A stretch of 64,000 nucleotides of DNA from Ganoderma boninense (GCA_002900995.3 PJEW03000014.1:9139-73138); one strand, 5' to 3'; shown: positions 30,920-42,427, counted from the first letter of the stretch. Notes: generated by a model not told the origin, from the sequence alone. Program-made: numbers and translations.

Positions 30920-32553
30920 CAGTCACGTACTTCGATATCGTCAACCTTGACTTGATAGGTATGACTGCGTGCTGGACACGCCATTCATGAACGAGCACGG
31001 TGTCATGCTAGACTTCAAAAACTGCAAAGTTGTAATTCGAGGTGAACACATGCCCGCGTTCAGCCACGTGCAGGACTTGGAGTTCAGGGCTAACCGATGC
31101 AACTCGCTAAGTACTGAGCAAAGTGTCCTGGGAGGCAGCTGACTCCCACAAGCACATGGACTGTCTAAGCTTCACGGCAAGACAGCTGTGGAAGATGTCG
31201 AGGATCCTGAACTTCAGAGAGCCCGAGACAAGCCAAAACTACTGCATGACTATCCGGCAGTACTACTTGACGCGACTGATAAGTACGAAGAAAATGAACC
31301 TGTTTACGTGCCTCGACACGCAAGATAGACCTGTGTTCACACAAAATCGAGAGCTTGGACTGAGGATACCCCGAGTATACCTCACTCCAAGATCCCCGAA
31401 GAGACCGCCCCCAAGACAAGTCAAAATAACCCGCACCCTCAGCAGGCTAGGACAATTCATATCAACTACCCAAACCGAGAGTATTCGCATACTCTCAGGT
31501 CAAGCAGAAACCCCGTGACATACAGGACAGCATATCCGCACTCACACCACATGACATTATTGAGCCTCACCCCAATCAGTGGGTGAAGCATGATAAGTTT
31601 GAAAGAGAGGATCTGTTCGGCGTGAATGAACAAATGGAAAGGGAAATCAAGGAGCACTTCCAGGGCTCCCCTGAGAAGTCTCCCAAGTCTTGCCACACGA
31701 TTACGCTGCTCACCGAGGCAGACATACCAGAACTATGAGGACGATGGATTAGGGATGTTGCTGATCTTATTGGAGACATCCCTCTCAAGCTTCTGCCTTG
31801 GCGAGAGGTAAGGCTGAACGTAGGTTGACCTGTAGGTGATTGGGATCTGTATGAATCAAATCAACTTTTGACCTACAACTTATAGGTTGTAAACCTGTAA
31901 ATCACAGGTCAGATCATTGATTTGATTTAAATATCAAATATAGTAGTCTTAGAGCTTCTATTCAAGGTTATAGGTTGGTATTGAGTGTTATTAGCATCAA
32001 TCATCGAATTCCTATTATAAATGAGGAGAAGTGGTACACATACCACCACCCTAAATGCCCCGATGCATTGAAGGACCAACTTCATGAGAAGATGGACCAG
32101 TATCTTAAGGCCGGCTGGTAGAAAATGAAGCCTGCTTCGCAAGCAGCTCCCTACTGTGTATTCCTAAGAAGAACAGAAAATTACGCATGGTTGTAGATGC
32201 ACGTCAGCACAACGACAACACGATTAAAGATGTGACACCATTCCCTGACCAAGACAGTATCAGGAATGATGTCGCTCGAGCCAAGTACTGGTCTAAAATC
32301 GACATGTCTGATGCATATGAACAAATACGCATCGAGGCTGCCGATATTTGGAAGACCGCATTCTCAATGATATATGATACTGCAGTCTCCCATGTCATGA
32401 AATAGGGAGACTGCAACACCCCTAGCACATTCCAACGTCTTATGGTGTAGATATTTTGCAAATATATTGGTGTATTTGTACACGTATACTTGGATAATAT
32501 ATTCATGTTCTCGAGCACCATCGAAGAGCATGAAAAACATCTCAAGTTAGTGT
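30920..32553 (+). pseudogene. Element B protease and RT, decayed 5' part
   Basis: The protease end reads YDCVLDTPFM after a frameshift. RT begins with a PKCPDALKDQ-type segment, then PKKNRKLRMVVDARQ, DVTPFPDQD and SKIDMSDAYEQ, and YLDN at the catalytic loop where YLDD is expected. Several stops interrupt it, including TAG at 32403-32405. The region is split internally by a fold-back insert (about 31807-31993), and the coding sequence resumes on the far side of the hAT element at 37104. Confidence 0.8.
31807..31993. repeat. Small AT-rich fold-back insert in element B
   Basis: About 190 bp of non-coding DNA interrupts the pol frame between REV and INHRIP-type codons. It contains nested inverted repeats: AATCAAATCAA (31856-31866) with TTGATTTGATT (about 31919-31929), enclosing TGACCT with AGGTCA. 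It could be a MITE. A GTAAGG near one end and TTATTAG near the other leave open an intron-like reading. Confidence 0.5.
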
Positions 32554-32887
32554 TTGACCGGTAGGGAATGGCGGGGGGTAACCCTCGGGTGTCTGAGTAT
32601 TCACCCTTACCCTTACCCCCCAAACCCCTACCCTTCAACCCGGGGGTATGGGGGGGTAAGGGTATGTTGAGTGGGAGGTACAGGGTCTTGGGGGTCGGGG
32701 GTATAACAAAGGGTACCCCCAGGTGTGCATATGTATATAGCAATGTAAAACACAATACCACGCTTCAGCAACATGACAGAGCATGCATAGCAGCATTTAA
32801 AACATTTGTGAATAGCAAATACATCAAGGCATGACACAAGTACAAGAGGAGATGGACAAAATGACTCTAACAAAGACTACAATGTGT

Positions 32888-35800
32888 TCAGATCAATGCG
32901 GTCCCACCCATCCTCCATCTCGACGTCCTCATCACCATCAATATCTTCGAGCTGCGCCACCTTCTTCGTGTCCTCAGACTTGACGAGACCGAGAAGGCTC
33001 CAAGAGCCGACACACAGGATTGCGCGAGTCGTCTAGACACTGAGTCGGTTCCGTACATGGGACAAGACCAGTCGCCCACGGCTGAAGAGCCACTCCACAT
33101 CAATAGAACTAGCTAGATTAAAAAATGTTTGTTAACAGCAGCGTAGTGCGCGGCAGACGTGCAAGTAGCGATTTGCCATAGATGCGGGTAGAGTTCACAC
33201 GGAGCACGTCCGTCTGGGTGGGAGTGCTAGTGCTGTAGCTCATCGCCTATGTCTTCTTTTTGAGAGGCAGCGTGGACGGCGAGCACTTGGAACACGTCCT
33301 TAAACCCGGCTTGTGAGTGTGTATGCGCTGAGAGTGTCAAAGAAAAAGAAACGTATGTCATTGTCTGAGTTGGAAGAATCATCAGCCCATGCAGCCTCGT
33401 CGTCGTTGGTCTCGGGATTCACGGGCGGTCTCCTGCTATTTCTTCATCCACTTCAGGTGCTTGAAGTACTCGAGCTTGTGCTGGGGTTGGACCGTTGGAG
33501 GACTGAGAAGGGCAGACCAGTGAGTGAGACGGGATTAACCACCCATTAGTGAGAGAACATCAGCGGGACTACAGCGCAGGACGAACACTCACCCATGGCA
33601 ATGCGATACGTGATGGAAAGGTCCGTGAGGGAATAGTACTGGTTGAGCGTGTGCTTGGCCAAGTTGCAGGCCACCCGGATGGCAGTGTGGTACTTCTCCT
33701 CCTGGAGTGCGGCGTCAGTGAGCTTGTGGTCGATGTGATCTATAGCAGGGATCACGTCGGTGAGGTAGGGTGCGTCACCATGAGAGAAATACAGAGTCGC
33801 GCGTTTGAAAACCTAGTTCATAGTGTGCAGCCAAAGGGAGGAGGTTGGGTGAATAGAGAGCACCGTGGACAGCCATGGCGGTAGGCCAAAAGGGGGAGGT
33901 TGGGCAAGAGAGAGCACTGTGGATGGCCGTGGGGATCGAAAGTAAGTTCACCAAAGTAAGTTCCCGGTAAGATTTAGATGGAGAATGGTGCACGAACCTT
34001 AAAGACCTGATGAACCTGCCGCAGCAGCGTCCACGCCTCTGGGCTCAGCTTGTATGCCCGCAACCTGTGCCCAGGCTTCATCGTCATCTCATCCACCACC
34101 GCGCGGTAGTCGACAGCGAAGGACAACATATCGTAAGTCGAGTTCTATTGGGTTCGCACATCTCTGGGAAGTAGTCTAACCGGGAGACTGTGCTCCTCAC
34201 ATGCAGCTCTCCAGGCGGGGAGGAGCTTTGTGGTCGAGTTGATTATTTTGAAGCCCAGTGTCTGGATCTAGGAATCGCAGAATGGTGAGTCCTTTCTTCG
34301 CCTGAGCAGTTAAACATTTCTTAACCACTTACCTTTGTTAGCGCCAGTCGAATCGGGCGGACCTCGTTTTGAAACTTCTTGCGCTCAGCTAGCGAGAGCT
34401 CGGCTATTGCGCTCAGCTAGCGAGAGCTCGGCTATTGCGCTCAGCTAGCAAGAGCTCGGCTATTGCGTCGACTTCGTCACCGGTGTCATCGTCTTCTCCA
34501 CTCGCACTGTCATCATCTCCTATCACGGCCTTCTCAGCTGGACTTCGGGCAGCGGCCACCCTCTCAGCCTCCACGAGATCCTCGGCGAGCACCAACAACT
34601 CCTTCTCCTCCTTCTCCGTCTGAGCGACCTCCTTGTCTGGGCATGCCTCGATACTCCCGATCAACATCTTGGCCACCAGGCTCAAGACATGCAAGAAGCA
34701 TCACACCCGTCCCTGCAGCCCGTCAAAGCCCGGGAGAAGCTCCTCAAGCTCATCGATCATCGTTGTCGCGTTGTTCGACACGTTATCACAGGTAACCCCC
34801 TTGCACTGGATGCAGAGCATGTGAGTCTACCCCGCGCGCGAGCCTCTGCAGATGGTTACTAACCTTCGCTTTGATGCCGAATTCCTTCAGGACGTCCGCA
34901 AAGGCCTGCGCAAGATTGACACCAGTATGCGAGCGCGTGACCTTGACGACATCAAGGAGGAAAGAGAGAGGCTCGCCGCGATGCTCAAGATGAACACAGA
35001 GGGCGACAAACACGTGGTGATTTGGGGACATCCAAGCATCCATCATGAAGTTCAGCTTCCCCTCATAGTCCTAGAGGTATGCTCGTTTTCAGTGCGCGAG
35101 GCCCCAGTCACTAATCACACACCTGCAGCAGCTTCGTGATCCGGTTGCACAATCACGCAAAGACGGTTTTCACATTGCACGAGACAGTCGAAGGACTGGG
35201 GATGTAGTACCCAGGCCGGCCAGTCTTCATGAGCGTCAAGAACCCGCGATCCTTCATGATATTAAAAGGTCACGCGTACTCGCAAACCCAGCAGACGATC
35301 TCCGTGCGTGTCTCCATTTTGTTGAAGTTGCGGTGCAAGTAGGTCACTCGCCCCCCTTTTTTGCGCTCGAACAGTGTCATCAACGGAACCTGGGACAAAA
35401 CCTTATCGAACACCTGCTCACGTGCATCTGCGACACTTCCGATCTCTTGGGCGAGCTTGAGGGCATCCGAGCCCCAGCATTTCTCAACATGCCGCTTCAG
35501 GTTCGAGGTCGAGGTCAGGAAGCGGCGCACACCTTTTTTTGCCTTACAGTCTTTCTTCGCGCACTTGAAAACATGGCAGCGCCGTCCATCCTCATATTTG
35601 ATCTGCGGGTGTGGTTCGAAGAACGAGTAGATTGGCGTGTTCCAGCTGCGCATCAACTTGTCTTCAGCCCGCACCAGTCAGCTTTCAGATTCTGCCATGC
35701 AGAGGCCATCACGCACCTAGTTCAGCCTCGGGATCTATCTCCACCTTCTCAGCCTCTTCCTCGCTGCCCTCCCCACCCTTCAATTCATCGTCGCTCACGA

Positions 35801-36053
35801 TCTCAAGGCCATCATTGTCGAGATCGGGAGATCGGTCCTTCTTCTGCTGTCTCGTGCCCTCGGAAGACTTCTCACCACCCTTCTTCTAGCGCGCGGGCCT
35901 GCCCTTCAGCTTTGATGGTGCCAGTCGCAGTTCTGCCAGTGCCTTCTCCTTCTTTGCAGCCTTGCTGGATGAACCGGATGCCACGCGCTCATGCACTTGC
36001 TTAGGCGGAGGAGATCTAGTAGCAGTTGATGTCCCAGAACACTTGTGAGACAT
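32888..36053 (-). pseudogene. hAT transposase 1, decayed
   Basis: Begins near ATG 36053 with a basic, Lys/Ser-rich N-terminus. Then come a BED-type finger region (YSFFEPHPQIKYEDG, STSNLKRHVEKCWG), GRPGYYIPSPSTV, a DAWMSPNHHVFVA block with the first catalytic Asp, VTCDNVSNN with the second, an acidic insert, a DVRT-NSTYDML region, and YLTDVIPAIDHID. The C-terminal dimerisation motif SSIDVEWLFSRGR follows. Stops and shifts occur throughout, among them a W-to-stop in the RTRWNSTYDML motif and a 28-bp tandem triplication. It is the same family as transposase 2 at 59481-62926 but well diverged. Confidence 0.85.
34381..34464. repeat. 28-bp tandem triplication in hAT transposase 1
   Basis: Three copies of a 28-bp unit (starts GCGCTCAGCTAGC); the third has one substitution. 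As 28 is not a multiple of three, the two extra copies add 56 bp and shift the transposase frame. Confidence 0.9.
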
Positions 36054-36859
36054 GAAGAATGCAGATGACTGGAGAGGGGCAATATTTAGATACAGTCCAA
36101 GCACGTGATGGTGCAACAGGCTTTTGCTAGTGTCTTTGTGTCCCCCCTTGCAATCTGTGTGGCTTGTCATACTGTACAGTATCTGAGTATGAAACCTATA
36201 ACAAGTATATATTTTGACTCCAATTATGCACGAGGCAAGCTGAGTGGAGAGTCCTCGCTGGGCCTGCCGCATGAGCCATACGCAGCTTCAAGCTCCCATT
36301 GCGGAATGGGCGCTTTGAGCCAGCGCTAGATGAGCGCTTCCCTTTTGGGAGTGGCTGTGAGCCCCGCGGCAGGTGGTGGGTTGGCCAAGGGTTTGAGATG
36401 GCTACTCCTACCCCTACCCCTATATAGGAGGCCAAACTCACACTCCTGAAGGGTTATGTAATGTAGTTTCATACATAAATGGATGTTTGGCACTTAAATA
36501 GACAGGTACGAGTGCGCACCTTGAAGTGTTCGTATAGGGCAAATGTTAGAGTTAAAAGCTCTCTGGGTGCAAGGTGAAATGTTTATTTGTCAGAATTTAC
36601 TGTATTGGTGCATCAATGCATTCAAGTATTATTATTCTGCAAACCATCTAAGTGAAGCTGAAGGATGTGCCCAATGCCACCACCCTGGCTTGAAAGTTAA
36701 GTTATGGCACTCACGGTCATGAACCAGCATAAAATATAGCTGTATTGGACTGGAATGTGTCAGTGCAAGTACTGATACCCGTCTACTCCTTTGTTAGCTC
36801 TCGTCTATGGTAGCCTTTGTTGTAAAGTAGTTTTTCAAAAGAAAAACAAAAAGAAAAAA

Positions 36860-36938
36860 TTACACGGGAATCGAACCAACGCCGCCTCATGCTGCGGCCC
36901 TACGTACGGAGCGAGCGCTTCACCAACTGAGCTATGTA
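36860..36938 (-). other. tRNA-like sequence with Pol III boxes
   Basis: Reverse strand: A box TAGCTCAGTTGG (36923-36934) and B box GGTTCGATTCC (36867-36877), then an oligo-T run where a Pol III terminator would be. The acceptor, D and T stems have mismatches and the body is about five bases too long, so I read it as a decayed tRNA or a tRNA-derived SINE head. A loop with ACG in the anticodon place is possible but uncertain. Confidence 0.5.
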
Positions 36939-37103
36939 TTCATTTGCAAAGGACAAATGTTATAGTTTATATGTACATTGGAACCTTGGGCTCAGGCGAT
37001 CTGGGCGCTTTGCTTTGGGAGTGTGAGTTCAAATTCCCCCCTATATACCCTTGCCCTATACCCCCAGGGGTTTTAATACCCCCCGCAATTCCCTATTGAC
37101 CAG

Positions 37104-38064
37104 CTCCGTGAGCAAAAGCTCTACCTGAGCAAGTCAAAACTGGACCTCTACTCCACTAACATGGAGTGCTTGGGCCATCGTATCGACGACCAAGGACTCC
37201 ATGCCGATAGAGACAAACTGTCGCGCATTCGCGACTGGAGACCAATGTGATCGCTCAACGAAGTTCAACGATTTCTAGGATTAGTGCAATACCTTGCACA
37301 CTTCCTACCGGACGTCTCGGCATTCACGTCGCCCCTTGAGTCAGTCTGCAGGAACGGCCAGCCATTTCACTGGCGGCCTCTGTACCAAGCATGCCTTAAC
37401 CGCATCAAGGCTCTTGCTGTGAGAACCCCAATACTGAACCCGATAGACCCTAAGCTTGACGAGCCAATGTGGGTCATCACGGACACGTCAGTATATGGTG
37501 TCAGTGCTATGTATGGGCAAGGCCCGGACTGGCGCACCTGTCGCTCCACAGGTTTCATGTCAAAAAAGTTCTCATCGGCTCAATGCTCATACAAAATGTA
37601 CAAGCAGGAAGCTTTAGGAGTTATTGAGGCACTAATAAAGTGGGAGGACTGACTGGTCGGCCGCAAATTCTACATCGCGACCGACCATGAAGCCCTCACC
37701 AGAATGCAAATGACGATCTACGAGACCCGCAACAGCCACCTCATACGGTGGGCTGAGTACATTGGCTGTTTTGACGCGCTAATCATGCACGTCAATGGCG
37801 AGGACAATAAAGTAGCCGACTGTTCGCCGTGCTACTACGAAAATGATATGGCGGAGGACGTACACTCACAAGCAGTGTACGTGAACGCTGACATCCGGCT
37901 CAACCCTGAACTCGATGAACTGCCCGACGCACGTCGCAGTGAGGTCGAGGAGCAGGTGGCGATCTGAGTAATGGAGCTACGCCAGAATCCAAAGCCCAAG
38001 GCCAAGGATCCTAACAATGTAGCTGACACTTACTTTCAGAGCAAGCCATGCACTGTGAAACCAC
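37104..38064 (+). pseudogene. Element B RT end, RNase H and linker
   Basis: Continues the RT frame after the hAT insertion (LYLSKSKLDLYS, NMECLGHRIDD, LSRIRDW), then VQRFLGL. RNase H follows, with ITDTSVYGVSAMYG, KKFSSAQ and ATDHEAL, and a spacer region before integrase. In-frame stops include TGA at 37248-37250 and 37650-37652. Frame shifts separate this part from the integrase frame. Confidence 0.85.
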
Positions 38065-39807
38065 GTGATCGAATCAAAGAATGGGTGCGTAAAGCTCAGG
38101 AGATGCACGACACCGCCGCTCGGAGAGCCCAGGAGGAGTATGAACATTGAAGGTTCCAGGCCAGTGGACAGTGACGACTCGGACCCACAAGTCCCTGCCG
38201 AGATCTACAACCAGCCCCCGGCTGAACTGGCATATGAGCCTGAGCCTATTACACTCTGTGATGCACTTCAGGATGGAGCCGTGCTCGACGGTATCATTGA
38301 AGCGGAGGCTGGAATCCTACCGGCTATCTGCGCAGGATATGCCACCGATTCACTGTTTCAAAAGGTAATGGCTAGCCAAATGGCGTACTCCAATTTCAGA
38401 GTGTGGGATGGCCTACTATATGTGACCACCCGCCTGGGGTATGAGTGTCTATGTATCCCACGAGAAAAGTATAAAAACAAGTGCATGCTTACCGAGCTCG
38501 TGCTGGACATGGGCCACCACACGATTGGCCACCTTGGACCTCAAAAGACGAACGAGTATCTTCGCTGCTGGGTCTGGTGGCCGCACATGGCCCGCAAAGT
38601 CCACAGATATTGTGCAACTTGTGGAACCTGCCAAATGTTGAAGGTCAGTAACCGACCGACAGCAGCATGGCTGCATACACTGCCCATCCCACTGTTCCCA
38701 CAGCAGTCAACTGGGATGGATTTTTTAGGTCTATTCCCCAATGTCAACAATTACAACTATGTCTGGGTTGTGATTTGCCGGCTTACCAGCCAAGTACATC
38801 TTATCCCTTGCAAGGTGACCAACTTGGCAACTGACCTGGCCGCAATCTACATCCACGAGGTGGTACGGCTGTACGGCATCCCTGAGATGATAGTGTCTGA
38901 CCGGGACTCAAAGTTCATGTCTCGCTTCTGGCGGGAAGTGCATAGGCTTCTGGGGACCAGACTGCTGATGTCCATGGCCTTCCACCCACAAACTGATGGT
39001 GCCTCAGAGCATGCCATCAGAAATGTCAGGCAGATACTCCGTGCCATGGTCGAGCCGGATCAACAAAACTGGTTAGCGAAACTACTGCTCGTAGAATTCA
39101 CAATCAACTTGAGCACGAACACCTTGACCGGTTTCGTGCCATTTGAGCTCAACTACGGCTATATGCCCCACATGAGAGTGTTCTCAACAATGCCTCACCC
39201 TTCACCAGGTGCACAGGCATTTGCAGAGCACGTCCGGCAGAATCTCGAGCAGGCACATGACACAATTATAGCTGCACGAGTCAACACCACTCACCAGGTG
39301 AACAAGAGGAGGTCGGTGGCCGCTCCCGAATTTGTGGAGGGAGACCTAGTGTATTTATCTACCGTGAACTTGACCCTCCTGAAGCGACATGCGAGAAAGC
39401 TTGCCCCAAAATTTGTAGGACCGTTCCCAGTCCTAGCCGCACACCCGGAGACGTCAACGTACACGCTCGACATACTGGAGGACCTGCAGCGGCACCATGT
39501 TCACCCCACTTTTAACATGAGCCTGTTAAAATGCCACGAGCTGAACGACAAACTGCTTTTCCCCGCCTGGGAGGTCAAGCATTTCTACGATTTTGGAATG
39601 CCACTCGACCAAGACTGGCAGGTTGACGAGATCGTCAGCCACCGGTGGGAGAACGACAAGCTTGAATTCCTTGTCCACTGGACAGCCGGAGAGCATACTT
39701 GGGAAGCAGTGAGCATGTGTGAGGAGTTGCAGGCTGTTGATGACTACTTGCAGCTCCTCGGTGTTGCGACATTGCACAGCTACCCTGCAAACCACGTGAC
39801 ATCATGA
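38065..39807 (+). CDS. Element B integrase and chromodomain (open frame)
   Basis: Long open frame, part of a pol polyprotein, so it needs no ATG of its own (the first codon here is GTG; first ATG 38140). It has the zinc finger HHTIGHLGPQ and CATCGTCQ, catalytic residues in GMDFLGLF, VSDRDSKF and GASEHAIRN, then the C-terminal domain with KFVGPFPVL. A chromodomain near residues 510-570 reads VDEIVSHRW, FLVHWTAG and HTWEAV. The frame has no stop over 580 codons, while the RT part of the same element is full of stops. Confidence 0.88.
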   Translation: MIESKNGCVKLRRCTTPPLGEPRRSMNIEGSRPVDSDDSDPQVPAEIYNQPPAELAYEPEPITLCDALQDGAVLDGIIEAEAGILPAICAGYATDSLFQKVMASQMAYSNFRVWDGLLYVTTRLGYECLCIPREKYKNKCMLTELVLDMGHHTIGHLGPQKTNEYLRCWVWWPHMARKVHRYCATCGTCQMLKVSNRPTAAWLHTLPIPLFPQQSTGMDFLGLFPNVNNYNYVWVVICRLTSQVHLIPCKVTNLATDLAAIYIHEVVRLYGIPEMIVSDRDSKFMSRFWREVHRLLGTRLLMSMAFHPQTDGASEHAIRNVRQILRAMVEPDQQNWLAKLLLVEFTINLSTNTLTGFVPFELNYGYMPHMRVFSTMPHPSPGAQAFAEHVRQNLEQAHDTIIAARVNTTHQVNKRRSVAAPEFVEGDLVYLSTVNLTLLKRHARKLAPKFVGPFPVLAAHPETSTYTLDILEDLQRHHVHPTFNMSLLKCHELNDKLLFPAWEVKHFYDFGMPLDQDWQVDEIVSHRWENDKLEFLVHWTAGEHTWEAVSMCEELQAVDDYLQLLGVATLHSYPANHVTS

Positions 39808-39844
39808 GCCCATGATGTGATCGGGTGTTGGCATCGGGTATGCT

Positions 39845-42427
39845 GTGCCTGCCAGTGGACTATGGCACCTCGCCTCAGCTGCCGTGGACCCCACTCATGG
39901 CGCCACTGCTGATAGTCCCGCAAATTTCGATAGGCCCAGCTCCCTCGTCCTTCGCATCTCCCACATTCTCTTTGTTCCCACTACCGATTCCACCACTCAC
40001 GGTGCTCCAGATGGCTTCCCCGCTCCTGGCGCTGGACAGCAACAACTGCCACAGCAATCTGCCACCTTTGACTCACACCAGGCCCCACCTGCATTACACC
40101 CAGCCGTGTATGGACATGCAGGGTGGTCCATCCCCATGGGAGGACCTGCCCTGATAGAAATTGAGCTGCAGGGTGCACCGAGAGGGGGAGGGACAATCCC
40201 TAGATCCTTTGGTATGACATTCCCCACGGCTCCAACTCCCACATCCTACACACCCCCCTTCTACTACCCGTACGCGCTGCCCACCGGCAACCAACAATAC
40301 ACGCTATACATGTTCTCAAGTGGTTCCATAGCCCCGATGAACAACACCATGGCACCTTCCACGCCCCTCCCCCAGGACGTGTGGCAGGCACTCCAACCGA
40401 CAAATTGCAGCGCAACCCCCAAACCCAGTCCCTGCGACCAGAGCGAGCTCGAACGCCTGTGCCTCGAAAACGCAGAGCTTTGTTGGTGGCTCAAAGAAGC
40501 GGAGAATGGCTTCCTTAAGCGCGAGCTCAATATCACACGGCGCGAAGTCGCTGTGTTGCACAGAGAGACGACGATAGAGCACACCCACCGAGTGCAAACC
40601 GCACCATACAAGCCCTTGGACAACACGCGCCACGGCTCATCCTGGCGGTCACATGGATCGCATCCATATTCCCGTGAGATGTGCAGACCGTCTTCATCGA
40701 GTAGCAGCTCAGGCACAGACAGTCACCGATCCGGTGGACTAGTCAGCCGTTTGAGTTCACCGTGTCCCCCCTCCTCCCGTTCCGAATCATCTGTAGCCCA
40801 ACCCTCGGATGCAGGAAGCGTTAAGGAGTGCAAGACTAAAAGTACGTCATCTAATGTGCACGCGACTGCCACGGCATTGCATGCCCGAGACACCACTGAC
40901 CGGATGGAAACAGTGGACACCAGCGAGGATGACATCATCATCAAAGGCGATACCTTCGACATCCATCAGGCTTTGCTCCGGTCCTCCGAGCGTGTGGGGG
41001 TCAGAATGAGAGACCCATCCGTAAAGCTACACCCCACATCCAAATGGTACGAGGAGTTCTACCGACTCCCGACTTCATCACCCAAAAATGCCCCCACCTA
41101 CTTGGACAACCCTGTCAACAAGCCAGGTGCACTGCTACCCAGTTGGGCACACAAATACGTCAGTGCGAAGGCTAAGAAGGTAGAAGAAAAGCGAGTCAGG
41201 ACAGCCAAGGCGGCCGAGGTGAGTGGGGGAGGATTTCAGGCCAGAAAGGGAAAGAGGGTTGCACCGGACATGCGTCAATGGAAGAGCAAAGTCATTACAA
41301 CTGCGAATCAAGCTCACAATGTTCGACACCTTGCTGTCACTAAACAGGACAAGTTCGCCGCATGGTTCATCCGTGAGTACATCCGCGAACATCAGAACCC
41401 CATCCTGTTTTGTACCAAGGGTGGCCGCATCCTCATTGGCGGATACTATCGTGACTACCCCAACTTCCCACCGGATGAGTACTACAGCAAACCCACGTGC
41501 AAGACCCTCCCACCAGAAGCGATAAACACCGGGCCTGCAAACATCAGCATCCCCACCACCATCTGTCCTACGGCGACTCTGATCAACCCGGTCAATGCTA
41601 CCACTATCCCCACAGCATCCACCCACTCATCAATGACCTCAGAAAGTGCGTACCTGCCCATCTCACCACCTGCATTGCCCGCAGTCAGCTCTGTGCTCCC
41701 GCCTCTTGACTTCACGATCGTCCACTGGATCGTCCCCGCCCCTATCCTGTCCAAAGCATGGGACATCTATGCCACTGCAGGACTCCATCGACAACTACTA
41801 CCGTTGGCGAGCGAGACTGAGCTTGTTCAGGCCTTCGCAAAGATCCCCATGTCCCGCTGGCCTATTGTGATGCGGTCCGCGGACAGTCTGTTTCCGTCAC
41901 ATAGCAACAACACCTACCACACTCCACACGCCGGTGACGTTGTTGCTGAGGTATTCATCAGCAGCTTGCTCCCGGTCATTCCCCCTGGCCGACAGGAGCG
42001 CTTTGGTGAGTCCGCCTTCTTCCGCGCCATAATTGAGCTCTTCTCCCTCGATGATGTCTTCGACTGGATCGTGGTTCATAGCGAATACAACCTCATTTTT
42101 ATAAATGATCTGTCGCCGTACCCATTCGACTGCTTGGACCTCGGGTTTCACCAAGTTGCTGCGTGGGCTGCTTGCAAGGGCATCATGACCACGTCTGGGC
42201 TCAAGGCTCGGGTCGGGATCTATGCGAAGCACACACGTAACATACTCAAAGGCCGTGCAGATGGTGAACTGGATGGTCCAGCTTTCAAAGAGGCACCACG
42301 GTCCAACCGCAACATAATTCAGGACTATTATATTTGGCTCCTTCCATTGTACCGCGATCATATTCATGGACCGCGCGTTGAATACAACTCTGTCATGATT
42401 GACTCATCTGATACCATTTCATTTTAA
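39845..42427 (+). CDS. Element B extra 3' ORF, unknown function
   Basis: An 860-codon open frame between integrase and the 3' LTR. The first codon of the open stretch is GTG; the first in-frame ATG is 40214, giving 737 residues. The N-terminal part is Pro/Gln/Ser-rich. A heptad-like coiled coil follows near residue 200 (ELERLCLENAELCWWLKEAE), then a Ser-rich basic section. A presumably globular C-terminal region of about 230 residues contains HWIVPAPILSKAWD, FDWIVVHSEYNL and GIYAKHTRNILKG. There is no signal peptide or membrane span, so it is not envelope-like. Other agaricomycete gypsy elements seem to carry a third ORF with a coiled coil in this place; I cannot name the family. Confidence 0.7.
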   Translation: MPASGLWHLASAAVDPTHGATADSPANFDRPSSLVLRISHILFVPTTDSTTHGAPDGFPAPGAGQQQLPQQSATFDSHQAPPALHPAVYGHAGWSIPMGGPALIEIELQGAPRGGGTIPRSFGMTFPTAPTPTSYTPPFYYPYALPTGNQQYTLYMFSSGSIAPMNNTMAPSTPLPQDVWQALQPTNCSATPKPSPCDQSELERLCLENAELCWWLKEAENGFLKRELNITRREVAVLHRETTIEHTHRVQTAPYKPLDNTRHGSSWRSHGSHPYSREMCRPSSSSSSSGTDSHRSGGLVSRLSSPCPPSSRSESSVAQPSDAGSVKECKTKSTSSNVHATATALHARDTTDRMETVDTSEDDIIIKGDTFDIHQALLRSSERVGVRMRDPSVKLHPTSKWYEEFYRLPTSSPKNAPTYLDNPVNKPGALLPSWAHKYVSAKAKKVEEKRVRTAKAAEVSGGGFQARKGKRVAPDMRQWKSKVITTANQAHNVRHLAVTKQDKFAAWFIREYIREHQNPILFCTKGGRILIGGYYRDYPNFPPDEYYSKPTCKTLPPEAINTGPANISIPTTICPTATLINPVNATTIPTASTHSSMTSESAYLPISPPALPAVSSVLPPLDFTIVHWIVPAPILSKAWDIYATAGLHRQLLPLASETELVQAFAKIPMSRWPIVMRSADSLFPSHSNNTYHTPHAGDVVAEVFISSLLPVIPPGRQERFGESAFFRAIIELFSLDDVFDWIVVHSEYNLIFINDLSPYPFDCLDLGFHQVAAWAACKGIMTTSGLKARVGIYAKHTRNILKGRADGELDGPAFKEAPRSNRNIIQDYYIWLLPLYRDHIHGPRVEYNSVMIDSSDTISF

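Larger units (their letters stand above)
32562..37095 (-). mobile_element. hAT transposon 1 (decayed) in element B
   Basis: 4.5-kb element. Terminal inverted repeats TAGGGAATGGCGGGGGGTA and TAGGGAATTGCGGGGGGTA (reverse of the right end) differ by one base over 19. Target duplication TTGACCGG (32554-32561) and TTGACCAG (37096-37103) is 8 bp with one mismatch. Subterminal regions are runs of CCCTTACCC/CCCCTACCC-type repeats. It carries a broken transposase gene and a tRNA-like sequence. Confidence 0.92.

Noticed and set aside
36860..36938. Functional tRNA gene
   Set aside because: D, T and acceptor stems contain mismatches and the body is too long; called tRNA-like only.
39845..42427. Envelope-like gene of element B
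   Set aside because: No signal peptide, membrane span or cysteine-rich ectodomain; coiled coil and low-complexity regions instead.
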